Shown one piece after another: positions 34,501-45,539 of a DNA stretch of 64,000 bases. Position 1 is the stretch's first letter; every line of letters starts with the position of its first letter. The DNA is taken from contig BCKC01000004.1 of assembly GCA_001600455.1 (NCBI GenBank), positions 4,266,915-4,330,914 of the forward strand. Direction: 5' to 3'. The notes beneath the pieces were generated by a model. It did not search any database. It saw only the letters and a program-made list of their open reading frames with translations, and was not told the origin of the DNA. The translations under genes were made by a program, and so were the position numbers. The stretch comes from Endocalyx cinctus. Lineage: Eukaryota; Ascomycota; Sordariomycetes; Amphisphaeriales; Apiosporaceae.

Positions 34501-35563
34501 TCATGTGGCCATCAGGAAGAGCGCGTAAGCTTAAAATTCGAATCGGGTTGTTGCCCTGGGAAATATCGGCAACCTTGACGTTCTCAATGACGCCAGGGAC
34601 TGATGCTTGCATGACATCCTACAGCACAGTTAGATAATTTCCTGTTCGTGAATATTCATAGAAATAGCGCCTACCTCTAGCGTGTCAGCCACGGCGGCGA
34701 ACATTTCGGGGTTTACCAGTCCCCAAACAATGGACAGCAGCGTGTTCATCCACTCTACCGATTCCGGAATGAGGTTAGCGACCGCGGTCTCGCCGCGGTT
34801 CTGTTCGCTCGACCATTCGATATCCCGTCCCTGTCTGACTAAATCTTTCGCCCACAAGAAGATTCCCGAAGAAACACAGATAGCCAGAGGAATCAGGCCC
34901 AGCAGCCGGCCTCCAAAGAATTTGCCCACGAATATGATGGCCAAGAAGACGCCCGCGCAGAGGAATGTCGCTCGTTGTTCGATTGCAGCATACATCGGCT
35001 CGTAGCTGACGGATGGGGTTGGGTGGAAAAGAACATTTGTCTTTTCGCCATGAAGTGGCACATCCGAAGTAGAGCCAGTTGCAACGGGGTCTGGTGGTGC
35101 CGTAATGTCTTGATTCCGTCTGTACTCCTCGCCCGATTGCGTTGGCTCGGTCTTCACCGTCGTATCCTTTCCTAGATTCGCATTTGGCACAGAAAGCTTT
35201 ATCGTACCATTATTTATTAGCGTCAAGAATGCTTCAAATTATTAGGGCAACAGAGGGACATGGTTTACTTACGCATGGCTCTTTCGCAGCTTTGACGAAG
35301 TCGTCATTTACATCATCTATTTCAACCTCTTTTCCAGTGACCGGATCAGTGACGATTCTTCCGCGGCCTTTCTTTTTCGTATTATTCACATGTTCATGAA
35401 CGTCGTCACCCTTATCGTTGGCCGCAAGTTCGGCGTCGATCTTGGCATCTCGCTGTTTTTTATCCCTATCCAGAGCAGCGGCAAACTCCTTGATGTTGGG
35501 TATGCGGTTACGACCGGAGTAATGCCCCTGGTTGGGGGCATGATGTTCTGTCACGGCAGCCAT
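31511..35563 (-). CDS. SMP-LTD and C2 domain membrane-contact protein (tricalbin-like)
   Basis: Seven exons (35273-35563, 34675-35196, 34276-34618, 33807-34222, 33116-33742, 32868-33056, 31511-32815) sum to 3693 nt, 1230 residues, all phases consistent. Residues about 170-210 hold two hydrophobic segments (AGVFLAIIFVGKFFG, LLGLIPLAICVSSGIFLW), an ER hairpin. Next is an SMP lipid-transfer region (WMNTLLSIVWGLVNPEMF; MQASVPGVIENVKVADIS; VGTVRIRLQMSPQPPF). A C2 domain follows (GILFIRIHKAVGLSKQD...GGSDPYITVSFSKFGKP; DDLNPVFEE), then a second C2-like block. The tail is Ser/Asp-rich and ends SLSGRQPDVETEV. Tricalbins tether ER to plasma membrane and move lipids. It is a single-copy conserved gene here. 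Confidence 0.85.
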
Positions 35564-37574
35564 TTCCTCCTAGTATTACTTGAGCTATCCAAATACTAGA
35601 ACAACGGATAATACTACTTTTCTGAGATGGAGAGAAGGTGAAAGAACTTCTCTATTCCCATACACAGATTTTCCCTCGATAAAGAAAATCAAGCTAGGGA
35701 TGACAATATAATACAAGTAATATAAGGGAGGGGGTATTAATATATTAAGTAATTAGGAACGTAGTAAACAGAAATCCGAGAAATGGAACATAGGACGAGG
35801 ATGGATGGACTTCGAGAGGAACTTATTAGGGAGCAGAATCAGGGGCATAGGAACTCAACCGTCGTTCAAAACAAGCTAGGTTAGATAAATTCTTAGTTTG
35901 CATCATACAAGTCACTAATGCTATATATTCATCATCTTTATGTCGTACGAGCTGAATATGTTTTTTTCTTCTTGGGATGTACAAGAGCTCTTGTTCCAAG
36001 TATTGACTTGGAAAAAATTAGGAGTGATGACGTAGGTGGGGTTAAGATATTTGCTGGTGTTCTGAAAAAGATAGTCGTTGACGCCAAGACTTCTCTAGGC
36101 CTGGGTTAACTTGATTAAGTCCCTTAAGGTGACGTTTTAGGCGGGTAACCCTTCTAAATTTACAAGGGCTTTACAGGCTAGGAGACCCTATTTTCTTGTC
36201 AAAATCGTCACTATCCACTTATATCCGTAAACTCGTACTAAGAGCTCCTTTCTAACTCACCTTCGCCTATACACGCTGACACGGTGTTCTTCAATCATCA
36301 TAAATATACCTTTATGTGTATATATTTAAACCTATATGACTTATATCATATCAGGTTATATATCCATACCTAAAGATACTTGTTGCTGACAAGAATAGAT
36401 AAGGTTTGTTTAATCAAACACGAGATATAGTGGACATTACCTACCTAGGTAGCTGCCTAGGTATTATCTACTAAGTACTTACGTAGTACACTACAGTATA
36501 CTATACTATACGTGTATTACATCCCAAGAATCTTTGAGGTAAGGATTAACCTGGAGATGTGCGACACCACTAAACTCAGTTAGCTAGGGCGCCATTTCAG
36601 CCCTGATTCCGATTCCGGTTTTGCTCAAGATGTTGCGTCACTCGCGATCTCGTACGAAGATTCGATCAACATCCAATGTGTAACCGTTTAACCAAAAAAA
36701 AAAACCTGCCATCCACTACAACTTTACTCTGATATCCCGAACGGGAAGGCTGGCTGGTTGGGTGAGAATGATCGCTAATCTGAGCTCATTTCGGTTATCT
36801 CTGCGTATCCCAAAATATGACCACTTTGGTCATCTCGATCTAACCTCAATGATTCGGGAATCCTTCCCAACTGCTACTGTAGATCAACCTGGTTTGCCTG
36901 GATAATATCACATTCAACCCACGTTCTTTATGATCGATGGATATAATGCTGCTAATATAGTCGAATATTAATGTGTCAATCTTGCATGTAAGATAGATTA
37001 GCTGAGAGACTATAATGGCGACAGGGATTTTCAGAAGCAAAGTCCATTGACAAAAGTTCAATCAATTGATCAATTTAGCAAAGTATCATCTATGTAAATA
37101 GACTACCAAAAACGAAGTAGGATCGTAAGGGATAATGGGTATTCATAACGTTTCATTCAATGATAACAATAATAATACAACCCTAATATAATATAAGAGG
37201 GTTGAAAACTGACAAAAACCATAGATGCTTGCATCTCCATATACTAAGTAGGTATCGTTGATAACATCAACATCAACGCCAACGCTAAATAGAAATAAAC
37301 CAAAAAAAAAAAAAAAAAAAAAAAGGCAAAATCGCTAATAAATAAATCAAGAATGCAATCGTATTCCTGCCGTCCCCTTTGCCTCGCGGTAAATGCGTCT
37401 TTTATCAAAAAAGATGACTTTGTTTTTGTTTTGTCCTCTCATATGCTATGCAAATCGCCCATCTCAAGAAAATGCTACTAACCAAACGCTGATGATGATG
37501 ATAACAAAAAAATGTACAAAAATATAATACTTGAAAAAAAAAAAAGAAGAACCCAGATTAAATTCCCATGCCGA
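35564..37574. other. Intergenic spacer
   Basis: 5' flank of the SMP/C2 gene and 3' flank of the next gene. Contains TACCTAGGTA at 36442-36451 with an adjacent GCCTAGGTA, and a run of about 22 A near 37303. No gene recognised. Confidence 0.55.
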
Positions 37575-39065
37575 TTAACTCAAACTAGGAGGGATCGGTG
37601 AATCATAGCGACTACCTATCTCCATCTTAGTATTAGCCGGCTCCATTTCCCCCACGCTCGAGAACGACGATGACACGGTCGCCGTAGGCGTCCTCATGTC
37701 CGCGTCTCCCATATCCTCGTCGACGCTGCTAGGCGGCGTGCTAACCTCGCTATCGGTCCCCGACATCTCCACGTCCATCAACATCGCGGTATTCCCAATC
37801 ATCGCACCGTTTCCATCGAGCTGCGACGACGACGACGAAGTAGAAGAAGATGATGACGATGGAATTGCCGCCACCGGTTCGGGAGCGACGTTCTGCGCGA
37901 CCTCCACCGCCCTCGCCTTCTTCGCCCTCGGCGGCGCCGGTATCTTCAGCTTAGGAGCCACGACGGCCGAAGCCGGCGCGACGATACTACTGCTAGCGGC
38001 GAAGCCGGCGGCGGGGCTCAACCTCTCGTCGTCGTCCTCCTGACCGATCGTCCAGACCCACTTCCGCTTCTTCTCCTTCCTCTTCCGCTTTCGGATCCCC
38101 CCGGCGTCCGGCCGGGGCGACTGTATCGCCGGGGTCTGGGTCCCGAGGCCGGCCATGCGCCTCCTCATCTCCTCGAACGGGCCGGGCGTCTGACCGCCGT
38201 CCCGCGTGGACGGGTCCGCCGCTAAGGCGACGTCGAGCAGGACCATCTCCGAGTCCTCGACGTTCGGCGAGGGCGTGTACGGCGACGACGACGAGGCGTC
38301 GTCCGCGAGCAGGTCGATGTGCGACCGCGTGTACCGCTCGGTCGTGATCGTCTGCGTCAGCGGCGACACGTACCCGACCCGCCTCGCCGCCTTCTCCTGC
38401 AGCCGGAGCGACTGCCGCCGCGGCGAGCCGGGCGATTGCGCGCTCGAGGGCGGCAGCGGCGAGTTCCGCAGGATGCTGTGGAGCGATCGGTTTCGCGTGT
38501 AAGGAGGCGCTTGCGCGGGCGGGCCGAACTGCGCCCTGCGCCGGATCGCGGTGGGGGAGAGCGAGGCAGCGCCCCGTGGCTTAACAGGCTCGGTGGGTCC
38601 GGCTACGGCGACTGATGACGACGACGACGACGACGACGCAAACGAAAATCTTCTCGCGTCGGTTGGTTCGGTAGCGCCAGCTGACAATGGCGGGGTTGCG
38701 GTCATGGTGCTGGGGAATACGACGCTCATTTGTTGCGCCGGTGAGAGAGGATTTGCCGAGAGTGGCGTTTCGGGCAGTGCACCCGTATACGGTGTCCCTA
38801 TATGTTGCTGATCGCCATCGAAGGTCTGAAAATTTGTCTGCAATTTTAAAGGTTGAGTGAGATTAATCGCCGTTAACGGCGTCGATTGAGTAGGGGTTGA
38901 TCGTTCGATAGCCGTAACATAAACGTTCGATAATGTGTTAAACGCCGTCGGAGATTTAGGGTCCGTTTTACTGTATAGTGATCTCGTTGTCCTAACTCGG
39001 GGACCGGGCGCTGTTTTAGTCTGAAGAGACAACTTAGGTCTCCGCGGAGGTTCGGCGGTCGTCAT
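37575..39065 (-). CDS. Low-complexity protein of unknown function, nuclear-type
   Basis: Single exon, 496 residues from ATG at 39065. The N-terminus has conserved-looking segments (PPRRPKLSLQTKT, SPTAFNTLSNVYVTAIER) and the middle has QSLRLQEKAARRVGYVSPLTQTITTERYTRSHIDLLA. A basic patch, RKRKRKEKKRKWVWTIG (about residues 323-339), looks like a nuclear localisation signal followed by a Trp-containing motif. Large Ser, Ala and Pro tracts fill the rest, and the acidic tail resembles an activation or interaction region. I do not recognise a defined domain. Similar proteins appear in many filamentous ascomycetes, some misannotated by their Ser/Thr content. A regulatory nuclear role is inference. 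The coding part is notably GC-rich against its AT-rich flanks. Confidence 0.7.
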   Translation of the reverse strand: MTTAEPPRRPKLSLQTKTAPGPRVRTTRSLYSKTDPKSPTAFNTLSNVYVTAIERSTPTQSTPLTAINLTQPLKLQTNFQTFDGDQQHIGTPYTGALPETPLSANPLSPAQQMSVVFPSTMTATPPLSAGATEPTDARRFSFASSSSSSSSVAVAGPTEPVKPRGAASLSPTAIRRRAQFGPPAQAPPYTRNRSLHSILRNSPLPPSSAQSPGSPRRQSLRLQEKAARRVGYVSPLTQTITTERYTRSHIDLLADDASSSSPYTPSPNVEDSEMVLLDVALAADPSTRDGGQTPGPFEEMRRRMAGLGTQTPAIQSPRPDAGGIRKRKRKEKKRKWVWTIGQEDDDERLSPAAGFAASSSIVAPASAVVAPKLKIPAPPRAKKARAVEVAQNVAPEPVAAIPSSSSSSTSSSSSQLDGNGAMIGNTAMLMDVEMSGTDSEVSTPPSSVDEDMGDADMRTPTATVSSSFSSVGEMEPANTKMEIGSRYDSPIPPSLS

Positions 39066-39930
39066 TTTTCTTAAATCTTCTTTTCGATAAATATGGCGAA
39101 AATAAATTCCGAATTGAGGAATAATATACCTCCAAGAAATAGTAGTCTGAATGCTCGTATAAAATGTGTATTACGAGTTATCAGTTACACCCAAAAAAAA
39201 CCTTAGCCGAGCCCGACGGGGCAATCTCCTTCTTTTAAAAGATATGACCAAAAAAAAATCAAAAAGTGAGATTTTTGGGAACAAGTGAAAAGAGGGGGCG
39301 GGTCGCTATATAGAAAAAAACGAGTTTCTTATGAATAGAAAAGAATTGGATTATGTGACGCCTCCTCTGCCGGATGACCCGGTAGAAACAACAAGGGATC
39401 CAGGTTAATAACCCCAGCAGAAGAGAAGAAAGAAAAAAAAAATTTAGTGAGAATGGGTCTAATGCAGTATGCAGTATGCAGTGTGAAGGCACTCAAATAG
39501 ACGCGCGAGGAATAGGCAGAGGAATAAGTAATGGAGGGTCAGACATGCAACACGAATCCCGAGGTTGGGTAGGATTGGTGAGTTTAAATGTATTATCTGG
39601 TGAATGATGCGATGAGAACTCGAGTGGAGCGCTTCATGGTTGGCTATAATAGGTGACAAGGGCTGGGGAAGGGATGGAGACCGATACACTCAAGCGCCGA
39701 GATATCCCTGGTTTATACATAACATGCCAGGTATAACTAACCAATAAATCAATAAATAGAAATACAACGTCGGCTAAGAAAATCTCACCGCAAACTTGAT
39801 GTGTAAAGATCTACCTACGCAGAGATATACCTGGCGTCTATTTTTTTTTTGTTCTTTGTATCTTTTCAAACAAGATCGTCGCATACCTGGGACAAATCCC
39901 CCACAATTTAAGAATAAAAATAAATTATCA

Positions 39931-40018
39931 GATACTTTTTGAGTATCAGTATAAGTTACTAGAGTAACATTACTACTTGTAGAATACCATTACTAGAATA
40001 CCATTTACTAGAGTAACA
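39931..40018. repeat. Hairpin and direct-repeat cluster
   Basis: GATACT-TTTTG-AGTATC at 39931-39947 is a perfect 6-bp stem. GTTACTAGAGTAAC at 39955-39968 is a perfect palindrome. TTACTAGAGTAACA recurs at 40005-40018, 49 bp after its first copy at 39956. Confidence 0.8.
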
Positions 40019-40755
40019 ATTATCATATAGAAGACGATGGAGAATATCCATCTCGTCTTCTCTGAGTATGACATCCTCGGACTAAGCACGTACGTGTACG
40101 TACGATAGTGCTAACCTAGCGGTAATATCTCACAATAGAATAAGGAGGATTAATTAATTATACACGTAATTTTTTGGCCACACGGCGCGGTTATTCGTCT
40201 ACCTGCTCGAATCATCAACTCACTTTTTAATGCTCTAGATTTAGTATATTATGTAGTGACTCAATCCATCTGAATCAGAAAAAGGACATGGAAATAGAAA
40301 CACGATTGATAGTTTGGTCACACGACTTGATAGGATCGAACCTGTTCAATCCCGAAGTCATAGTACCGATACCGACACCGACATTGAAACGCAATACCAA
40401 TATTAACATATTATTATTACACGTATGTACTGTACGTAGTACAAGTCATGTTCTACCGCACAAGCCTATTTGACGCCTATTGAAGCCCGTTGTTCCTATA
40501 TTTGAATATGACTTTTTTTTTATTCTATAGTTTCGGAATTTTATAACCGCGATATCAATTTTTATGAAGGTCACAATTTCCCAGTTCTTTACGTGATGAA
40601 ACAATGCACGGTAAATGATTCTGTAGTCCACCGTCGGTGAAAAAGGACAGGTTCCAAGGTAGGACTACAAGGGTGACTAGGACGGGGTAGGATAAGGTAG
40701 GATGGATAAAAACAACGTTCTTCTTTTCTTTCTACTTTCTAGAAGCTTAATTGAT

Positions 40756-40774
40756 AAATACTCTTTGAGTATTT
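40756..40774. repeat. Perfect hairpin related to 39931-39947
   Basis: AAATACTC-TTT-GAGTATTT, an 8-bp perfect stem with a 3-nt loop. Its core ATACTCTTTGAGTAT differs by one base from the core at 39932-39946. Confidence 0.8.
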
Positions 40775-41639
40775 GAAGATAAAGCTTAATAAGAGGGGTC
40801 ACTTCGTTCGCGATCAATTCAGAGCCGACAATGCAAGGTTATGATAAAAATTTATATTTACTAGAAATGACAAATGGGTCTATTTAAGGTATAAAAGATT
40901 TTATGTGTGGGTTAGATTAGATATAGCGACGAAAATAGTGTGGATGGATGTAAATAATGTTAAATCAGGTGGAGAAATAAATAAACGTACGGAAACGAAA
41001 AATATGGGGTGGCTTTGAATTCTGTACACGTAAATAGAACAGCCCTGACTGTCTGAAAGTGTTATGACTAAAAAAAGGCCCCGTCGACTTACATAAGGTA
41101 GCTTAGGTAAGTATCTAGTACACTAATATCTATGGATATCTACATACGTACTTTACGTAAGTACGGTGTACCAAAGTAAATATAGGCAGCTACTTAGTAG
41201 GTAATGGACCTCGGCTTGCTGTATACTACAGGTGTACGGAGCACTGTGTACAGTGTATACCTAAGCAACCTGCATATCTCCATCGTAGCCTGCTGTGGAG
41301 ATGCCTAAATTTATATACGAAATCCACACCGGCCATTAAATGGATAGATCTTCGTTCTACCGAGTATAAACTTACTCTTCATCTGGGGAAAATTGAATTC
41401 TGATGTTTTATGTTTCAAAAGAATGTTTAATCACCTAGTCAACCATATCATAATTCCATCCATCTAGGAACTCTATTATTTGCAGATTGAATTCAACCCA
41501 TTTATCAAATAAGCCGACAAGGACTTACGAAAGACAAAAAGAATTTGATATAGGCTTCACCACTTTGATCAGGGTAAGATCACACACAGTGACAGCCACT
41601 TTGTATTATTTTGTGGTCTGAAAATAGGACGGACGACAT

Positions 41640-41697
41640 CTCTTATTTTCCTCCCCCCTTTTCTCTCTCTTTGTTTTCCATCTCTCTCTTTGTGGCA
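41640..41697 (+). promoter_or_regulatory. Pyrimidine-rich tract before polymerase iota
   Basis: CT-rich plus-strand stretch (several TCTCTCTTT words and a C6 run) ending about 35 bases before the start codon. Such tracts commonly mark core promoters and transcription starts in filamentous fungi. Assigned by position and composition only. Confidence 0.4.
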
Positions 41698-41730
41698 TGG
41701 TTGTCCATCAGATAAATTTAAATATGGAAC

Positions 41731-44120
41731 ATGATGCATCGAACCCAGGTCAAGCTTACATCGTCTATCATCCCCACGACGCCAAAACGTGTCAAAATTT
41801 CACCTAAAAGGATCGACAACCGCGTAATCCTACACTTCGTACGTATGATCTATCCTATTTATTACTTACGTTGACTTTTTTTTTTCTCTCTCTCGGATAA
41901 ATAATACATCTTCCTTCCATCCTTCTTATCACCATCGCACCATCGCGCCATTCATCCTCATTCTCGTATCATATGACTGTTTTTCATCCTTCTTCAGCAC
42001 TTAAAATTTAATGGCTGAAAGTAATATAAAAAAAGGTCCTTTATAGATCAACCCATTTTCCTTGGCCTTCTGACCTTACGAATGTTATTTTTTCTAAAAT
42101 GTTTTTTTTTTCCCACCGTATCAATAATTATGAAAATAGAATAAAAGCCACAAAAAATAGACCCACAACTTAAGTTTTTTGACCACGTTTGATCTAACTT
42201 GTAAACTATACACATTTTTTTGCCAAAATAAAAATATGACAGGATTATGACTGCTTTTATGCGAGCGTGTTCGAGCACGAGGACCCATCCCTGAGGAACC
42301 AGCCCCTCGGGGTCAAGCAAAAGTCCATCCTAGCCACCTGTAACTACGTGGCGCGGGCGCGGGGGGTCAAGAAATTAATGCTCATATCGGAAGCCCAGCG
42401 CGCCTGTCCGGATCTCGTGCTCAGAAACGGCGAGGACCTGACCCGCTTCCGCGACGCCTCCAAGAGGCTGTGCGCCTTTCTGCGCTCCCACTCCTGGAGC
42501 GGCCGCGTCGATCGTCTGGGCTTGGACGAGGTTTTCCTCGACGTGACCGATATCGTCGCGTATAACCGGGAACTTCTGAACCCGCACGCGTCCGGTGACT
42601 CGTTCTTTCACCTCAGTCGAACCGATCCCGAAAAGGGGTTTGCTTTTGACGGCTCGAAAGTGTTCGGGTGCACGTATCCGTCATCCTCGCCCTCGTCTGA
42701 AGCTGTAGAAGATCGTAATGGCGACCGTGATAATAATAATGCCTCCGGCTCCGGCCTATTGCATGAAGATGAGGTATACACAAATATGATGCTAGCCTCC
42801 CACCTCGCCGGCTACTTGCGACTGAAGATCGAGGAAGATTTCGAGTATACATGTAGCGTCGGCGTATCCACCAATAAAGTCCTCGCCAAGCTAGCCGGTA
42901 ACGTCAATAAGCCCAAAAACCAAACGACGCTTCTGCACGTCGGGGACAGCATCCAGGAGTTCGTAGACGGCCATCGCATCCGTAAAATCCCGGGCATAGG
43001 TTCCACCATCGCGCAACTTATTCAAGACTTCGTGCTCTCTTCTCCTTCTTCTCCCGACAAGTCTGAAACGAAAAGCGAAGAAGAAGTCACGGTCCGTCGC
43101 GTTCGTCAACACCCCACCATGAGCCTCGACACGCTAGCGCGAATCCTCGACCGGCCCGGCTCCGAACGCGGCCTAGGCGAGAAGATCTGGGGCCTCCTCC
43201 ACGGCGTCGACGACGGCGAGGTCAAGTTCGCGAGCGACGTCCCCACGCAGATCAGCGTCGAGGACACGTACATGGCGCGGCCGCTCCAGACCGCACCCGA
43301 GGTCGCGCGGGAGCTTCTCGCCCTCGCTACCTCCCTCGTGAAGCGCATGCGGGTCGACCTTCTGGATATAGACGTAACGGCGGCGCGCGACTCGGGAAGT
43401 CATCAACAATGGCTGGCGTACCCCAAGACTCTGCGCTTGTCGACGCGGTGTAAATCCAAACCGGCGAGTAACGATCACCACCACCATCACCCCTTCAGCC
43501 GCAGCTCGCGCAGCCAGCCTTTGCCAAATTGGGTCTTCGGCCTCCGGGAGGATGTCGAAGCGATCGCTTCCCGACTCGTGGCCGAGGCTTTGATCCCGCT
43601 CTTTCGACGCCTGCACCCCGGGCAGGGACAGGGTACTAACGGTGGTTTAAACCTAGCGTTGCTTAATATCTGCGTCGCTAACATGGTCATGGTAAGCAGA
43701 GATGAGATTTACTCCTCCGGCGACGCAGCGGCCGCTCCGGGGCGGGATATCGGACGTATGTTTCGCACGCAGGAGGATAAGTTGCGGGAGTGGACGGTTT
43801 ATGATCAGACGCCTTTGCCTGCGCCGCCATCTATTGCACCTCGGCTACCCCAACCACAGCAAAGTGGAGAGGGCGATATAGGTAAGCCGTCGTCTTCAGA
43901 CCGCACTACTGCAGATGTAGGAGAAGTAGTCTCTACGTCGACTTTTCAGAACGAGGATGATGACGATGATACGGGAGACGTGTCGTGGGATGCCGATGAC
44001 GCGATGGTGGAGGATGATAATGAAGAAGAAGCGTCGTCTCGTCGGTGTCCCCTTTGTGGCCACTCGATACCGGAGTTCGCCATGGCGGCGCATGAGAGAT
44101 TCCACGCCATGGGAGATTAG
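41731..44120 (+). CDS. DNA polymerase iota (Y-family) with C-terminal UBZ finger
   Basis: Two exons: 41731-41838 and 42243-44120, 661 residues (first ATG at 41731, second at 41734). Splicing rebuilds VILHFDYDCFYASVFE, the Y-family active-site start with a metal-binding Asp and the Tyr steric gate. LGVKQKSILATCNYVARARGV, then NGEDLTRFRDASKRL and RLGLDEVFLDVTD with the catalytic Asp-Glu pair match polymerase iota better than eta or kappa. CSVGVSTNKVLAKLAGN and KIPGIGSTIAQL follow (palm end and HhH region), then the little-finger domain. The C-terminus CPLCGHSIPEFAMAAHERFH fits a C2H2 ubiquitin-binding zinc finger that would target PCNA-ubiquitin at stalled forks. Role: translesion synthesis in the nucleus. 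The intron is 404 nt. Confidence 0.88.
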
Positions 44121-45539
44121 GTAAGAGAGGGTGAAGGAACGATAACTCAATTAAACATGATTTTCTTGTCACGTATTAAAATGTAGATAAAAATTAGATA
44201 CCCAATGACGATAAATCTTAGATCCTTCTTCGAGTACTCTCTCTGTGTCCCTCCCTAATAACAGCAACCCACGTGCATAGATATGAATCATTCAGCACCT
44301 CTTAAACCACATACACATATATACTCACACACCTAATACCAATTAATAACCAAAGATTTTTTTTTTCATCTTATTCTTGTTTGTTTGTTTATTCTATTTA
44401 TTTACTTAAACTGCCTACTGCATTTAAACTGCGAGCACACATACTCATTCATCATACTTCCTAAATTGTTTTTACGTATTGCACCCAGCAAAGCCCAATC
44501 CAACCACCGAAACAGGGATCCCGTAACGGGCAATGGCAGCAGCAGCAACAGCGACATTCTAGTCTCAAAATATCCACTCTATCATTCTCCCTCACGCCCA
44601 GATCTTTTCCTTCGTTTAATTGAAAACAATAAATTGTTTGTCGTCTTTTTTGTATTTTTATTTTTTTTGTTTCGTGTTTTCTTTTTTAAATGAACAAACT
44701 CCCAACCCATTTTTTTTTAAACCGGGAAGTGTAGAGAAGGGGAAAAAAGAAGCTTCACTCCGATCGACTCAAAATAAGATCCAATCACGTCCGGAAGCAG
44801 GCTCGAAGTACAGAAAAGGAGGACCTGCCAAGGTAAAGAACAGCGAGATCCGGAAGTAATAAGAGGTCGAACGGAGGGCAAGGCCGCAGGATGTTTTCCT
44901 TCGAATATCCCTTCCTATCTTTCGTCTTTTGCTCCATTTTAACCCCTCTCCTATTTTCCCGTCGATTTGCATGTGATACGTGGCTGGTACTCCTTTATCC
45001 GATTATTTTTACGAGAAAATCACAATTCCCCGTATTGCTCCCTCTCCCTCCCCCTTTTACTCTCCTAACCACTCTTTTGGGTATTGCCTTGAAATTTAGT
45101 CACGCCAATAAACAAAAAATAAACAAACAAGAAACTCCGAGATCTCCTCCTGCACCGAGGGGGGATGATGAAAAGAGGAGGAGGCGGAATATTACACAAC
45201 TAGTGATGATTCTGAAATGGGTATATAAAAGAAAAGAATAATCCCCCCACCAGGTTCACCTTCGTTCATTGCCCCCCAGCCCGTAGTTTTTTATAGTTCC
45301 TCATAAACTCGCTTAAAAACAAAGAGGGAAAAAAAAAGCCCACCAAAGACCTAATACCCAAAGCCCCAGAAAATCTAACCGAGTAGGTTAATAGTATTAG
45401 GAAAACGCCAAACGCAATACTCCGTACAGAACCAGAATCCATAAAGGGGCATCCAAAAAGGGGCATGACAAAGGACACGACGTAACACCGGAGACCAGGG
45501 CGTAAAGACATAACTAATCGTAATTTTTCACCGCTCTTC
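44121..45539. other. Intergenic spacer, convergent genes
   Basis: 3' flanks of polymerase iota and the bHLH gene. T-rich runs, TTTG repeats near 44378-44392, and AGCAGCAACAGC near 44536. Open frames here are low complexity and have no family features. Confidence 0.55.

Larger units (their letters stand above)
39066..41730. other. Long divergent intergenic region
   Basis: 2.7 kb between the unknown gene and polymerase iota. Holds hairpins at 39931-39947, 39955-39968 and 40756-40774, a 14-bp direct repeat (39956 and 40005), and a block of TACGTA/TACCTA-type words at 41095-41275. No gene recognised. Confidence 0.6.

Noticed and set aside
44385..45241. Open frames in the polymerase iota/bHLH spacer
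   Set aside because: Low-complexity Phe/Lys/Ser translations of T-rich DNA; no domain.
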